Part shown: positions 12,150 through 22,769 of the stretch, in pieces
Layout of the letters: every line of letters starts with the position of its first letter
How positions within the stretch are numbered: position 1 is the stretch's first letter
Assembly: GCA_944472135.2 (NCBI GenBank)
Contig: OX235268.1
Location: forward strand, 6,826,589-6,890,588
Reading direction: 5' to 3'
Source of the DNA: Trichobilharzia regenti
Taxonomy: Eukaryota; Platyhelminthes; Trematoda; Strigeidida; Schistosomatidae
DNA: 64,000 nucleotides
Made by a program: the position numbers and the translations under genes
The notes under the pieces: generated by a model
Database searches by the model: none
What the model was told of the DNA's origin: nothing
Seen by the model: the letters and a program-made list of their open reading frames with translations, nothing else

Positions 12150-12400
12150 TCATGAGCTGACATCGGTTAGAGAACTATTGAAAACCACCTGGGAGTACTG
12201 GACAGAAGTTGGAATTCATTGGCTGGCCATTGGATCGAGTCCCAGTGGCTTAATGGTCTACGAGCTGCTAGCTGGCCTTGTAACCGGAAGGTCCTGGGTT
12301 CAAACTCCGCGGCGTAGTTACGTACTGCTGAAGAATCCCTAACTAGACTGACGAAACAGTTACCCAGTACTCTCTGATTGATTCTAAGATACACGCCTCA
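12150..12400 (+). repeat. SM-alpha-like SINE, rearranged
   Basis: Plus strand: tRNA-like part with GGAAGGTCCTGGGTTCAAAC at 12286-12305, then CTGAAGAATCCCTAACTAG and GACGAAACAG near 12328-12360. Its left end (12150-12200) matches the family's 3' end in the opposite orientation, so it is probably a collapsed inverted pair. Confidence 0.62.
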
Positions 12401-12557
12401 TTCTGTCCTCCCGAATGTATCTGCTTTTGGGCAACTACTACTACACATGTAAACGTTCATATTTCATAAAAATTCTCAATGGAAAACATTTTTTTAAACA
12501 ACATTTCCCAAGGTTTTCTTCTTTCTACATTATTTCTTGTTTTGAGGTGTTTTTATG

Positions 12558-12558
<1 letters not shown>

Positions 12559-12598
<40 letters not shown>
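12559..12598. repeat. (AT)n microsatellite
   Basis: About 20 uninterrupted AT/TA dinucleotides. Confidence 0.9.
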
Positions 12599-12600
<2 letters not shown>

Positions 12601-12904
12601 CTCTTTTTTCAGTAAATAAAGATTATTTATTTATTCATTCATTTATGTATGTATCTAACTATTATTAGCATCCTATTTACGTAATCAAATCGGTCGTGAA
12701 AGCAATTTGGTTTGGTGTAACTTAGGGCATGGTAGATTGAGTAAAGATAAATATAACTGGTTTCTTTCTCCTTGAGAAATTGGTTTGGTTTTTTTCAGTT
12801 GAAGAATGAACCAAGATCAGGACTATATGTATATGTTGAATTTTGAACATTTGTGTATCATTATAGATTATGTACTCCTAATGATATAGTCACCTCTCCT
12901 AGGT

Positions 12905-13035
12905 AGGTGGTGAGGACGCTGACAAAATAGACCAGAATCTTCTGAACACCTTGAGGAGCAGGCTAGGTATCTTCGAATGTTTTAGAATGCGATTCACTCT
13001 TGTTGCCAAATGTTAGATGGTGATACTACAGGTGA
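12905..13035 (+). mobile_element. RTE-A scrap
   Basis: Plus-strand 130-bp piece matching the sequence just after the Y-A-D-D box (GAGGACGCTGACAAAATA; CTTCTGAACACCTTGAG). Confidence 0.65.
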
Positions 13036-13059
13036 TCGCCCTATATTGTAACTTAACTG

Positions 13060-13290
13060 AAGTTTGAATTCATGGACTGTCGATAGGATCGAGTCCTGGT
13101 GGTCTTATAGTCTACAGGTTCGCTTCATAACTGGAAGGTCCTGAGTTCTAATCGTGGTGGTGGATGCGTACTACTGAGGAGTCCTAAAATGGGACGAAAC
13201 AACCGACTTTCCTGTATTCCGTGGATAGTTTCCAATGGTTTTCTAACCGATGTCAGCTGATGATGAACTCCTGTGATCAAATGAAGATAT
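13060..13290 (+). repeat. SM-alpha-like SINE with intact hammerhead core
   Basis: Plus strand: tRNA-like region with GGAAGGTCCTGAGTTCTAAT at 13132-13151, the hammerhead at 13174-13200, and the family 3' end TTTCCAATGGTTTTCTAAC near 13230-13250. Confidence 0.7.
13174..13200 (+). ncRNA. Hammerhead ribozyme core (SM-alpha-like)
   Basis: CTGAGGA (13174-13180, matching C-U-G-A-N-G-A), then a stem II GTCC...GGAC (13181-13195) and GAAAC (13196-13200). All invariant core bases I can check are present. Stems I and III could not be verified by folding here. Confidence 0.6.
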
Positions 13291-13299
13291 TACAAATGC

Positions 13300-13915
13300 A
13301 CATACTAATCAGCAATAATCATTCGCATAAACAGATTACTGCAGTCGATAGTTTCTCCTATAAATCTTTTATTATTATTGGACTGTTCTCTTCCTAACAT
13401 CTCTAGGCATCAAGGCTATCAAGTCGCATGAAATGTGATCTTCTGTTGCGTAATTTCCCCTATCAGATATTTCATGTTTGTCTCACATTCCAAAAAAAGA
13501 GTTTTATTCTCAGTTACATAACTTAAAATTTCGCCGTAAGCTATTTAGTTTCATAATAGGTTTTAGATAAAATTACGTAATTCAAATACTATTCATAAAG
13601 TAGCTTTTAAAGTGGTCTATCTGAGTCGTTTTCATGGCTGTCAATAAATTTTGGAGATGAATTTTTACTGCCTTCCTGGTGGTGAAGAATTTCAAGACTA
13701 GCTGGTATTTCTTGATATGGTCTACATGTTACTTAATTTCTTGGTTTTTGTAATTTATATCAACGATTGATGTAACGTGCGTGGCATTTAACGGTCGAAG
13801 AGAAATCTCAGTAACGGCAGGAATCGGGCCAGTTACCTTCGAATTATTCTAGTAGGCTGCTGTACAAACTGAGTTATAAGTTTCAGTTGCTGAGGATATC
13901 ATTATTCCACTGCAG
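13300..13915. other. Unassigned sequence
   Basis: No family motif or RNA signature seen. Confidence 0.45.
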
Positions 13916-13919
13916 TCAT

Positions 13920-15070
13920 CATGGGTATGCCTCAACTGTCCTGTGAATGAATAAAATCAGCCAGTGGTCCAAGGAAAACCGTCTAACCTTAAATCTCTCT
14001 AAATTCCAAACAGTCAATTCCACCTTTAGACGTAAATCTGATCTTAACAAACTGGTTAGCATTCACGAGATGTGCAACACAGATGGCACTGAAATAGAAA
14101 CCAAGTCGGAAATTAAATACCTAGGTGTCATTCTATCTACTGATCTTTCCAGGTCGTCTCATATCTTGATGATTTCTAAGAAAATATTCCATCTTACCTT
14201 CTACATCAAGAAGTTAAGACATTCTGGAATAACCCAACCCTTATTCTTACGAATCGTTAACTCTTGCATCTTGTCTATTATTCTCTATTGTTCCCCCTTA
14301 GTTTTTCCTGGGCTACTGAAGAAAGACTATACCTTATTACACAGGATGTCAGCAGAGTAAGCAATGTGACACTTAACCAGCTTGTTAATGTTCCGGTCGA
14401 CAGGCACATTGAGTTATGTGAAAAATGGGCTAAATCCATTCTGTCTACTCACACCACCCTTTTCACTCACGGCTCTCCCTCCCTTGTATCTCATCAAGGA
14501 AAACCAGAAGCCTCTTTAGAAAACTATTTGCTTGCACTAGCAAGTACAAAAACTCAGCCATACGCTACCTACTTAGCTCGTGTTGTGTGCAACAAAGAAA
14601 GCATTAGGCGTGATACGTATAACTTATTATTAAATAGTCAGTAGAACAACTGGATCTCGTCTTTCCAACTCATATCATTTATAGGTGCGACGTTTTCTTT
14701 CTTTCATTTCCTTTTCTCTCTCTTTTTTCTGTTATGTGCTGTTTTGTTTCTCTCTTCCTTACAAACTCTACCTAAAACATTCTTCTTCGTTCTGTCACAC
14801 TCTGTATATCTCGATCTTTTGTTGCCGCTTACGCAAGTAAATATGCTAGAACCTACTTTTCTAACACCTTCAAACATTCTGTTCAATTTTGCCTTTGCTA
14901 CCGACATGCCAATATGTTGTTGTCATAATGAACTGAGATTTCCTTAATCAATGTAGAACTCTATTTATTGATAATGTACTAAGTGGATGCAATACTGTAG
15001 TGAAGTGAAATGCTGAGAATTCCATTTTGTATCGCAAGTACTGTTTTAGAATAAAGCAAATTGTTATTAC
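13920..15070 (+). mobile_element. CR1/Jockey-like non-LTR retrotransposon, 3' fragment
   Basis: Plus strand. 13947-14360 encodes the C-terminal half of an RT: I-S-Q-W-S-K-E-N-R-L-T-L-N-L-S-K, then K-Y-L-G-V-I-L-S-T-D-L-S, then I-V-N-S-C-I-L-S-I-I-L-Y. A frameshift near 14350 moves it to a second frame (14340-14644). The 3' end has AATAAA at about 15050 and a short ATTGTTATTACTGTTATT tail. This is the only copy of this clade I see in the window. Confidence 0.78.
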
Positions 15071-15099
15071 TGTTATTATATCGACCCAAAGGGGTTGAT

Positions 15100-15373
15100 C
15101 AGTAGTAGTTCACTCGATCCTTCTTTCTGACTGTGAGACATGGTCACTGACAATGGAAGGCAGGAAAAGGTTATCTGTCTTTGATCAAAGATGTCTGGGT
15201 TGTCTAATAGGGTGAGTAATATTGAGGTTAGGTATCGAGTGTTAGATAAAAGAAGAGAGAATCAATCGACGAGGTTGTGAGGTTACGTCGATTAAGATGA
15301 TTGGGACATGAGTTAGATTCGCCTAGCCATCACCTACCTCGATGGGAAATGTGAGCTGATGTAGGATGGATCA
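15100..15373 (+). mobile_element. RTE-A-type fragment, part 1 (interrupted by a PLE)
   Basis: Plus-strand C-terminal coding region (GTGAGTAATATTGAGGTTAG, then AGATGATTGGGACATGAG). It breaks at the direct repeat TAGGATGGATCA (15362-15373) and resumes at 16260. Confidence 0.72.
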
Positions 15374-16259
15374 TATAAGTATGAAACTTGGGCACTGTGG
15401 TAGAGTATAACTCCATTATGGATAAGATTTTATTTTGATAAATCACACAGTGTTACCCAGTAATATTAACTGATGAGCACGTTTCGAGAACAAACTATTG
15501 CTCATAATCATATCAAGTTACTTACACAACTCTGCTTCATTTATATACATGTATGGAATCGATTAGATATTGGATTAAAAATCACTATGAGATAAGGTAC
15601 ATTCGGAAATAATAATACGAGTGTTATTGATCGAATACAGTCAGATGGGAAATAAGACGAGTGTTTTAATAATCATAATAAGTTTTTTATTAGAATGTTG
15701 TGATGTGTTTGAATTGAAATAGAATTTTAATATTATTTATTATCCTCTTCTGATTTGACTGACTGGTGGTAATAATATCTTTTATATCTTTGGTATTTAC
15801 ATTGAGTCATTTCTGTTGCATGTGTTGTTTTGTGTGTAGACTCGATGAACCGGCCAGGATCAGTAATCAATCTCTCTTTCCACCTACCTATATTACTTTT
15901 TAGAATTTTAACCCTATCCCGTTCTAGTCTGTGGCTGTGTTAATGCGTGAAGTGCGATTGCTGAGCTTTTTTCTAAATAACTCATTTTCTCGGGGTCAAC
16001 CATTCTTACCTTGGCTAAATTCTTGTGTTCCGACAATCTGACTACCTCCGACCTAGTAGTTTGACCTATGTAGTTGACTTAACTCACAGTCATTGCAGGG
16101 TATTTTGTAAATTGTTATTTTCTCTCATTGGGTCACTAAGGTCCTTTAACCTACAGAGCTTATCCTATCTGAATGAGTTTGTAGGTTAGAATGCCACCCT
16201 GATTCCTGCTTTATTAAGAATCCTACGTAGGGTCTCAGATGTCTCCTCCTTATATGGTA
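15374..16259 (-). mobile_element. Penelope-like element 3' fragment nested in an RTE copy
   Basis: Minus strand: GIY-YIG-type Y-I-G-Q-T-T-R and V-D-P-E-K-M followed by E-K-S-S-A-I-A between about 16090 and 15940, then 3' sequence like 53640-54110. Flanked by the 12-bp direct repeat TAGGATGGATCA (15362-15373 and 16260-16271), which splits an RTE copy that reads continuously when the insert and one repeat are set aside. Confidence 0.75.
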
Positions 16260-16690
16260 TAGGATGGATCAGGTTGGAAAAGACATAGTGATGGTCAGAC
16301 CATGACATGACATCAGTCAATGAAATTCACAACAGTTAGTTTAAACCAGCCAGCTACTTAGGGAGGTGTAGACTGGCTTCACAACTGACTGGTTGAGGCG
16401 CTAGGGATGATAAGAACCAGTAGGCGGAGACAATTGGTGATATATATAGCTAGATTAAGATCTTTCTCAATGGCTGGCGCAGTTGCATTCACTCTTTGTG
16501 TGGTGTCATATCCAAGTATATCAAAGTACTCTGTTGTTGTTCTTCTACATAACTGTTTGTTTTCCCTCACTCCCACTTCTCTTTATTATCTCTTCTCTTG
16601 TTTTGTGTGTCACTTGGAGTGTAGGAAGTTGAACTTTTGCACTTCTGTGTAATGTTCTATGTGGAAACCAGTCAGTTAATCAATCTCCTA
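16260..16690 (+). mobile_element. RTE-A-type fragment, part 2 (3' end)
   Basis: Continuation of 15100-15373 through the coding tail (GGTTGGAAAAGACATAGTG) and 3' UTR to the CAGTCAGTTAATCAATC end near 16680. Confidence 0.7.
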
Positions 16691-16789
16691 GGCTGTGTGT
16701 GTATATATGTTTGAGATGCGAAGTCAGTGAAATTCACTACATCCTAGAGTCTTCCTCCCGTGTACCATATTCTTACCGTTAATTAGTTA

Positions 16790-16925
16790 TGTCAAAGTAA
16801 GCAAGGCGTATGTATCTACAGTCTTGAAGGAACTCATGTCCACTGTGCCTGAGATTCGGACGCGTATATGTCATCCAGTGCTGCCTGCAGTCAGAGACAG
16901 ATGCGTTACCACTGTGGACTGTAGT
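16790..16925 (-). repeat. tRNA-derived SINE-like repeat (type 3), partial
   Basis: Minus-strand piece with the head GTGGTAACGCATCTGTCTCT and a degraded B-box; related to 55170-55372 and 42555-42760. Confidence 0.55.
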
Positions 16926-17039
16926 GGATCCTTTAATTGGACACTAGCTAGTAACTAGTTTCATTACTATCGATTGTCTCCAACCCCAGTGACCACTAGA
17001 GTGCAGCAGGTCGGGTGTGAGGACAAATACTTGCCGAAG

Positions 17040-17345
17040 ACCATTTAGCTAGTGATCGCATTATGTCGTGAATTGGCAGAAGTTAGAATTCATGCACTGG
17101 CTGGCCATTGTATCGAGTCCCAGTGGCTTAATGGTCTACGAGCTGCTCGCTGGCCTTGTAACCAGAAGGTCCTGGGTTCGAACCCCGCCGTGTGGTTACG
17201 TACTGATGTAGAGTCCCTAACTAGGCTGACGAAACAGTTGGCTGTACAGTACTCCCTGGCAGGTTTTCCAATGGTCCTCTAACTAAATGTCAGCTCAAGA
17301 TGAAATCCTGTAACCAATCAATCAAATCCCTACAAACCAACACTT
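17040..17345 (+). repeat. SM-alpha-like SINE
   Basis: Plus strand: AGAAGGTCCTGGGTTCGAACC at 17163-17183 is a B-box, then a hammerhead-like region near 17200-17235 (CTGATGTAGAGTCCCTAAC ... GACGAAACAG) with a two-base disruption of the core, and the family 3' end. Confidence 0.75.
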
Positions 17346-17784
17346 GATTGACTAAATGACAGAATTCAGTCTTCAGCAAAGAAACAAACAAACCATTCCA
17401 GACGCATGATACTAGTGTCTTAGTTTAATCTGTGTTGTATGTATTATAAGACTAGTAAAAATGGCAATAAAAAATTACAATGGATATATAATCATTCCGT
17501 TTTTCTTGTTGCTTCTTGTTCTGTATTGGAAAATCTTTCTTATTGATCGGAGTGCCTGTCTGTATGGACACACATGCCGAAACTTGTATATGAGTTAGTT
17601 TTATATGTAGCCATTATGGACACAGTCATCATCGAGTTGATTGTGTATACTCATTGCAAAACTGGTTCTCCTGTGTATGTGTGCATGTGTGTTTCTGAGT
17701 GAGTGTGTGTAGACTCAAGAGGGCAACTCTTGTTACTTATTCGTAAATAATTATTTCATCTATGCTTAGAATATTTCAATAACA

Positions 17785-17798
17785 TAACGGATAGTTTG
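17785..17798. repeat. TSD of the PLE at 17799-19347, left
   Basis: TAACGGATAGTTTG, identical to 19348-19361. Confidence 0.8.
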
Positions 17799-18620
17799 CA
17801 ATTAGTAGTGTTCTCTGAGCTGGTTGGTTTATTTGCGGAGCTTTCGTCGTGCCCCTGCTGGACAACATCCCCCCCTTCAGCGCGGTATTTAGCATAAAGT
17901 GAAATGATTCAAATTTCTTCATGAGTGAGTGATAGAATTGCGTCTCTAGGTAACCGTCTTTACACATGTATTGACCATTTTCTATTGACTTGGATTTTAA
18001 ACTTTCTGGTCACATGTGATTTACTTTTTATTAGTTGGTAGATTTGGTCTATATTAACGTGTTTGTTAATTGCATATTTGTTTGAGTGAGTACCAGGCTT
18101 CTAGGAATTCCCTGACTGCACTTTCGGTGTTTCCTCTCTCTCTCTAATATTTCGATATTATCCCAGTCATCAAACTGATGTCCTTAATTGTCTATATACA
18201 TTGATATGAAAGAATATATAATATAATCCAATTACTCACTCACAAAAGAAACTGTGTGCAGACATTGTTTAAAAGAATTCAAACACACTGTAGCATTCCA
18301 GCGTTAAAAAGGATGGAAGCCATATACCTACTAACCGTCTCTTCAAAAAGAATGATTATCCACGAAATTCCATCAAAAAGTGTTTAAAGTCGAATCAAAA
18401 CACCAACAAAAAACCATCATCAAAGACCACAAGAAAATTCATCCTACCGTACATGAGAAACATGTCTGAAATAACAGCTAGAACACTGAAACCGTTTGAT
18501 ATACATATAATACACAAGCCAGTCAGTCAAATTGCTTAATTCGATATTGTGCAAATCGAAAGACACATCCAACAGAAAAAGGAGATAAAATTAATACCAT
18601 TTACAAAATAAATTGCATGT

Positions 18621-18827
18621 ATGAACTGTAACAGGCATTACATTGGCCAGAGTGGGCGTCCCCTTCGAATTAGAATCCAAGGACACAAATCAGCAGTGAA
18701 AAGACACGATATATGTTCTTTAGTATCAATGCATGTAGACAATTATGGACATCAGTTTGATGATTGGAAGAATGTCGAAATCTTAGAGAGAGAGGAAACA
18801 CCGAAAGTGCAGTCAGGGAATTCCTAG
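18621..18827 (+). pseudogene. GIY-YIG endonuclease domain of a Penelope-like element (fragment)
   Basis: Short open stretch with H-Y-I-G-Q-S-G-R-P-L-R-I-R-I near its start, the core of the GIY-YIG nuclease fold (a conserved Arg follows the Y-I-G strand), then D-D-W-K-N-V-E-I-L-E-R-E. In PLEs this domain follows the RT and is thought to nick the target. The RT is missing upstream, so it is a fragment. Confidence 0.72.
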
Positions 18828-18962
18828 AAGCCTGGTACTCAAACGAATAAGCCAGCGATTAACAAACAAGTTAATATAGACCGAATATACTAACTAATAA
18901 GAGGTAAATCACATGTGACCAGAAAGTTTAAAATCCAAGTCAATAGAAAATGAATGATCAAT

Positions 18963-19066
18963 GTTTGCGAAGCTTCATCACCTTACTGGTGACATCTTCA
19001 CGCATACTTCAAATTGAAGTATGCGCTGAAGATGTCACCCAGTAAGGTGATGAAAGCTTCGCAAAC
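18963..19066. repeat. Near-perfect 50-bp-arm hairpin
   Basis: Arms 18963-19012 and 19014-19066 are reverse complements with about three single-base differences. The right arm carries a hammerhead-like block: CTGAAGA (19026-19032), a 6-bp stem (19034-19039 with 19046-19051) and GAAA (19052-19055), with one extra base before the stem. Confidence 0.8.
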
Positions 19067-19347
19067 TAACCATCCAGCTCAGAGAACAAAAGCACATCAA
19101 AATCATCCACCTGAGCTACAAATCTTCTCTATCATATCTAAATGAATGATCAATGTGTATGTAAAGATGGTTACGTGGAGACGCAATTCTATCACTCACT
19201 CATGAAGAAATTTGAATCATTTCACTTTATGCTAAATATTGCGCTGAAGGGGGGATGATGTCCAGCAGAGGGACGACAAAAGCTCCTCAGAGAACACTAC
19301 TAATTGCAAATCATCCACCTGAGCTACAAATCTTCTTAATTATTTCT

Positions 19348-19361
19348 TAACGGATAGTTTG
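19348..19361. repeat. TSD of the PLE at 17799-19347, right
   Basis: TAACGGATAGTTTG, identical to 17785-17798. Confidence 0.8.
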
Positions 19362-20149
19362 TTATTTATTACTGAACACATAATAATAATTCAGATTTTC
19401 CATAACTTCTTCATCGTCAGGTTCTACAGTTATATATCCATCCATAATAATGAAAGAATTAGGGTTATTAACAACATTAATGCTGTTTAAATAATATTGA
19501 ATCAGTCAATCAATAATATGAGTCGATTACAGTTCTATAGCATCTGTATTATTGTAATTATTGTTATTCCTTTAAGTTCCGAGTGGAACAAAGGGCTTCA
19601 ACAACACATCTCCACTTTGTTCTATTTTTTGCCATCCTGTTCAACTGGCTAGCTCCACGATTACCCATAATTTTGGAAACGTTATTTATTAATCTGAATC
19701 TGTCATTCAGGTGTGTGTATGTTTAGCCAAGTAGTGTAATTATCCCCCACATAAAAATTACTTAGGCTGAAAGTAGGTGTACCCAGAGTAGAACGCTGGC
19801 TAACCATCTGTCAGGTGTCAAGTCTCAACTCCCGACCCAACGCACTTTTAAATCTTGCATTGCCGGTAGAAAGTTTTAGTGAAAGGATGTGGGGAGGCTG
19901 GACGGGAGACTAGCAACTAATTATATTTGAAATAGAGACACTGGGTTGGTGATACGTGAGGTAATCACGAGTATCGCTTGTTTACGCCAACAACGTATAC
20001 ACAACGGCTAACCGATCTCTCAGACCGCACTACTTAAGCAAGATTACCTATCCAAATACAAGACGGAAAGTAAGAGAATGTATATTGTACACAATAACAT
20101 AGCATTGAGAAAAATCATCAGGGATGTGTAAATTAGTCTATAATCACTG
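19362..20149. other. Unassigned sequence with an RTE-B-like scrap
   Basis: 19555-19660 on the minus strand resembles the 3' region of RTE family B (GTTCCACTCGGAAC-type sequence, compare 21535-21560). The rest, including 19660-20149, shows nothing I can classify. Confidence 0.4.
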
Positions 20150-21570
20150 AGAACGGCCCCAGAGACTGCAGCACATGTGCTGACGCCATTATCGCAAAAG
20201 ATTTGGAAAGAAGGAAAGATGCCTACCGATTGGAAGAAAGTTTGGCTATTCTATCTAGCTACCAAAGAAGAGCGAATTACGCCTGCCTGTGCAAGAACTA
20301 GCGTTGAATAATGCCGTTGTCCACACCAAGTAAAATACAGAGCCATATCATCCTGGAGAGAATAAAAGATGCACTTGATACAGAACTCCGCTCCACGGAA
20401 CAAGTTGGATTCAGAAAAGACAAGTGATGTGATATGATCAAATTGCAACTCCACATATCGTCATCGAAAAAAGCATAGAATGACAATTAAACCTCTACCT
20501 CAACTTCATCGACTTTGGAAACTTCTTCAACACTACGGCATGTAGCGCCTAAGTCTTTATCAACCCCACTCAACAGCTGGCTGTGTGAAAATGGCACGCG
20601 TCAGGTGATCCACGGCGGGAAATTTAGCAAGGTGCTCGTAGTGCATAGAGGAGTAAAGCAATTTTCTGTATTATCACTCACAATGATATTTCTAATTGTG
20701 GTGGACTGCAAATCGCCTCTGACTATGGGGAGTGTGCAGACACGGATAAGAAAACTCTCGAAGATCTAGATTCTTCGCGTGGATGATTTATGTTTGATGT
20801 CACACAAACTGGAAGACTTAGAGCCAGGCGAAAACCAACGAACTGGTTGTGAAGAGGCAGGCAGCAAAGATAGGGCTTCAACTGAACAATAGGGAAGAAA
20901 GAAGTGATAAAGATAACCAACCAACCAATCACCATCAACGGAAGAGATTTGACAGCGGTTACCTCCTTCTCCTCCACTTATCTAGGAAGCATCGTGTCAA
21001 CTACAGGCAGTCGGAACGGATGAAGATGTCAAAACCAGACAAAGAAGATCGGGAAGACAAGATACGCCTTTCATCAACCTGAAACCACTTTGAAAATATT
21101 CTACACTCAGTATAAGGAACAAGATTCACATTTTCAACACAAATGTCAAGTCGGTCCTTGTACACGGGTCAAAAACTTGGGGTGTAACGAAAAGGATTTC
21201 CAACAGGTTAAACACTTTCACCAACAGCTGCTACTTCTCTGACTCGGGACTGAAGATCAAATGGTCAGAAATAATTAGTAACAAGAAATTCTGGGAGGTG
21301 ACAAACCAACCAAGAGCCGATCGCTCAACCAATATGTAAGAGAAAATGGAGGTGAATCGGGCATACCTTGAGGAGGTCATCGAATGACACCGCGCGATAG
21401 GTGATTACTCGACTAGAAGTTGAATGTGAGGCGACTACTTAGTTGTCGGTGTGAGGGTGACTTGGAGGAGATAAGAGACTGTAGGCAATCCTGGGCCCAA
21501 CTAAAGGGGACAACAATAAATAGAACAAAATGGAAGTGTGTTATTGAATTCCACTCGGAACCAAGAGATA
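20150..21570 (+). mobile_element. RTE-like non-LTR retrotransposon family B, RT to 3' end, decayed
   Basis: Plus strand, many frameshifts. Recognisable: K-I-W-K-E-G-K-M-P-T-D-W-K-K (about 20195-20240), R-S-T-E-Q-V-G-F-R-K-D-K (about 20390-20425), then the family C-terminal pattern N-Q-E-P-I-A-x-x-I and K-W-R-x-I-G-H-T-L-R-R (about 21300-21375), and a 3' end GGAACCAAGAG followed by an A/T-rich AATAATAA tail. Distinct from family A. Confidence 0.72.
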
Positions 21571-21617
21571 AATAATAACATTAAAGTAGTGGGTGTTATT
21601 TTATCTAGGCTATTTTT

Positions 21618-21735
21618 GATTGGTTTATTTCCAGGCTAGATATCGATCATTTATGCAGGCCAATTCTGACTGGTTTATTTCCAGACTAGATATCGATCAT
21701 TTATGCAGGCCAATTCTGATTGGTTTATTTCCAGT
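21618..21735. repeat. 50-bp direct tandem repeat, 2.3 copies
   Basis: Units start at 21618, 21668 and 21718 (GATTGGTTTATTTCCAG core), nearly identical with exact 50-bp spacing. Confidence 0.9.
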
Positions 21736-21739
21736 AAAA

Positions 21740-22087
21740 AAAATATCGTTACTGCTACTATAAAACTATACACCTTGAAGTCGTATGTATCATCTATATA
21801 GAATGCAAGAAATGATAATAAAGGCGGATTTATTGACTAGCTCACCAAGAGAGTGATCTTAACGGTCCCGTCTACTAGAACAGACATAATTTTTACCGTC
21901 ACCATTATTATTTACTCTAACAGACTTCACAGTGTTAAACACTTATAATAATCCATACACACATAGACTGATAGAAAAAGTCTTTCTTTTTGCTCCACAC
22001 TTCAACTGTTTCGACTGAATGTGATAAGGGTTGGGTAACTTAGTGCCTAGACGTTTGTAAAGTAATGTAATATATACAATGTTGTAG

Positions 22088-22122
<35 letters not shown>

Positions 22123-22769
22123 TCAATCTCAAATATTTATTGACTGAAGATTTGTTTGTGCCTGCGTGTGTGTGTGCGAGAGGGAGGGACAGAGGTAAGG
22201 AGAAACAAAACAGAACTCACTTTCTATGTATGAATTTGACTTTCTTTTTATGTTTTACAATTTTTTGTTTGTTTTATGACAAACATGAAGGTGAACCGTT
22301 ATCTTTTAGATACTATTAATATATTTTTATAAATATATTTTCTGTTAAAAACCACGGAGGTTTTTACGAGAGAAAAATAATAAAAAGACCAAACTTTTAC
22401 TCTTTCTTATTTTGTTTTGTTTCAATGGATATTTTACCCAAGCATCAGTCTTATTTTCTTCTATGTAGATTATGCTTTGAACCGATATCGGTTAGTATAG
22501 ACTAATTCATTGCATGCTGAGAAGCTCCACTAGACAGATCGTTGGCTTCTTTGGCCTATTCTGTGAGTTATGCATAGTCTATACTCTTGGTGAAGTCATT
22601 TAGGTTTTGTATGCGTAGGAATTGCCACTTAAGACACCAGGTGGGGAATCTCTGTTAGCCTAGGTACAGATGAAAATTCCTCTTTTGGTTTTACAATTAT
22701 AGATATGCATGTTTATATACATTATATAGTCTAGATTAGTAGTCAATAACAATATTAGGATTTATTTTA
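21740..22769. other. Unassigned AT-rich sequence
   Basis: Includes an (AT)n microsatellite at about 22090-22120 and GT/GA-rich sequence at 22160-22200. No gene or known repeat recognised. Confidence 0.45.

Larger units (their letters stand above)
17799..19347 (+). mobile_element. Penelope-like element with GIY-YIG domain and inverted-repeat structure, 14-bp TSD
   Basis: Flanked by TAACGGATAGTTTG (17785-17798 and 19348-19361). The right half is a plus-strand PLE 3' end: 18621-18827 encodes N-C-N-R-H-Y-I-G-Q-S-G-R-P-L-R-I-R, a GIY-YIG endonuclease domain with H-x-x-x-x-x-R-H spacing downstream, then E-R-E-E-T-P. The left part, about 17799-18215, is the reverse complement of about 18700-18960 plus 19150-19347. 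The RT domain is absent. The 3' terminal region occurs twice, separated near 19140 by a repeat of GAATGATCAATGT. Confidence 0.78.
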
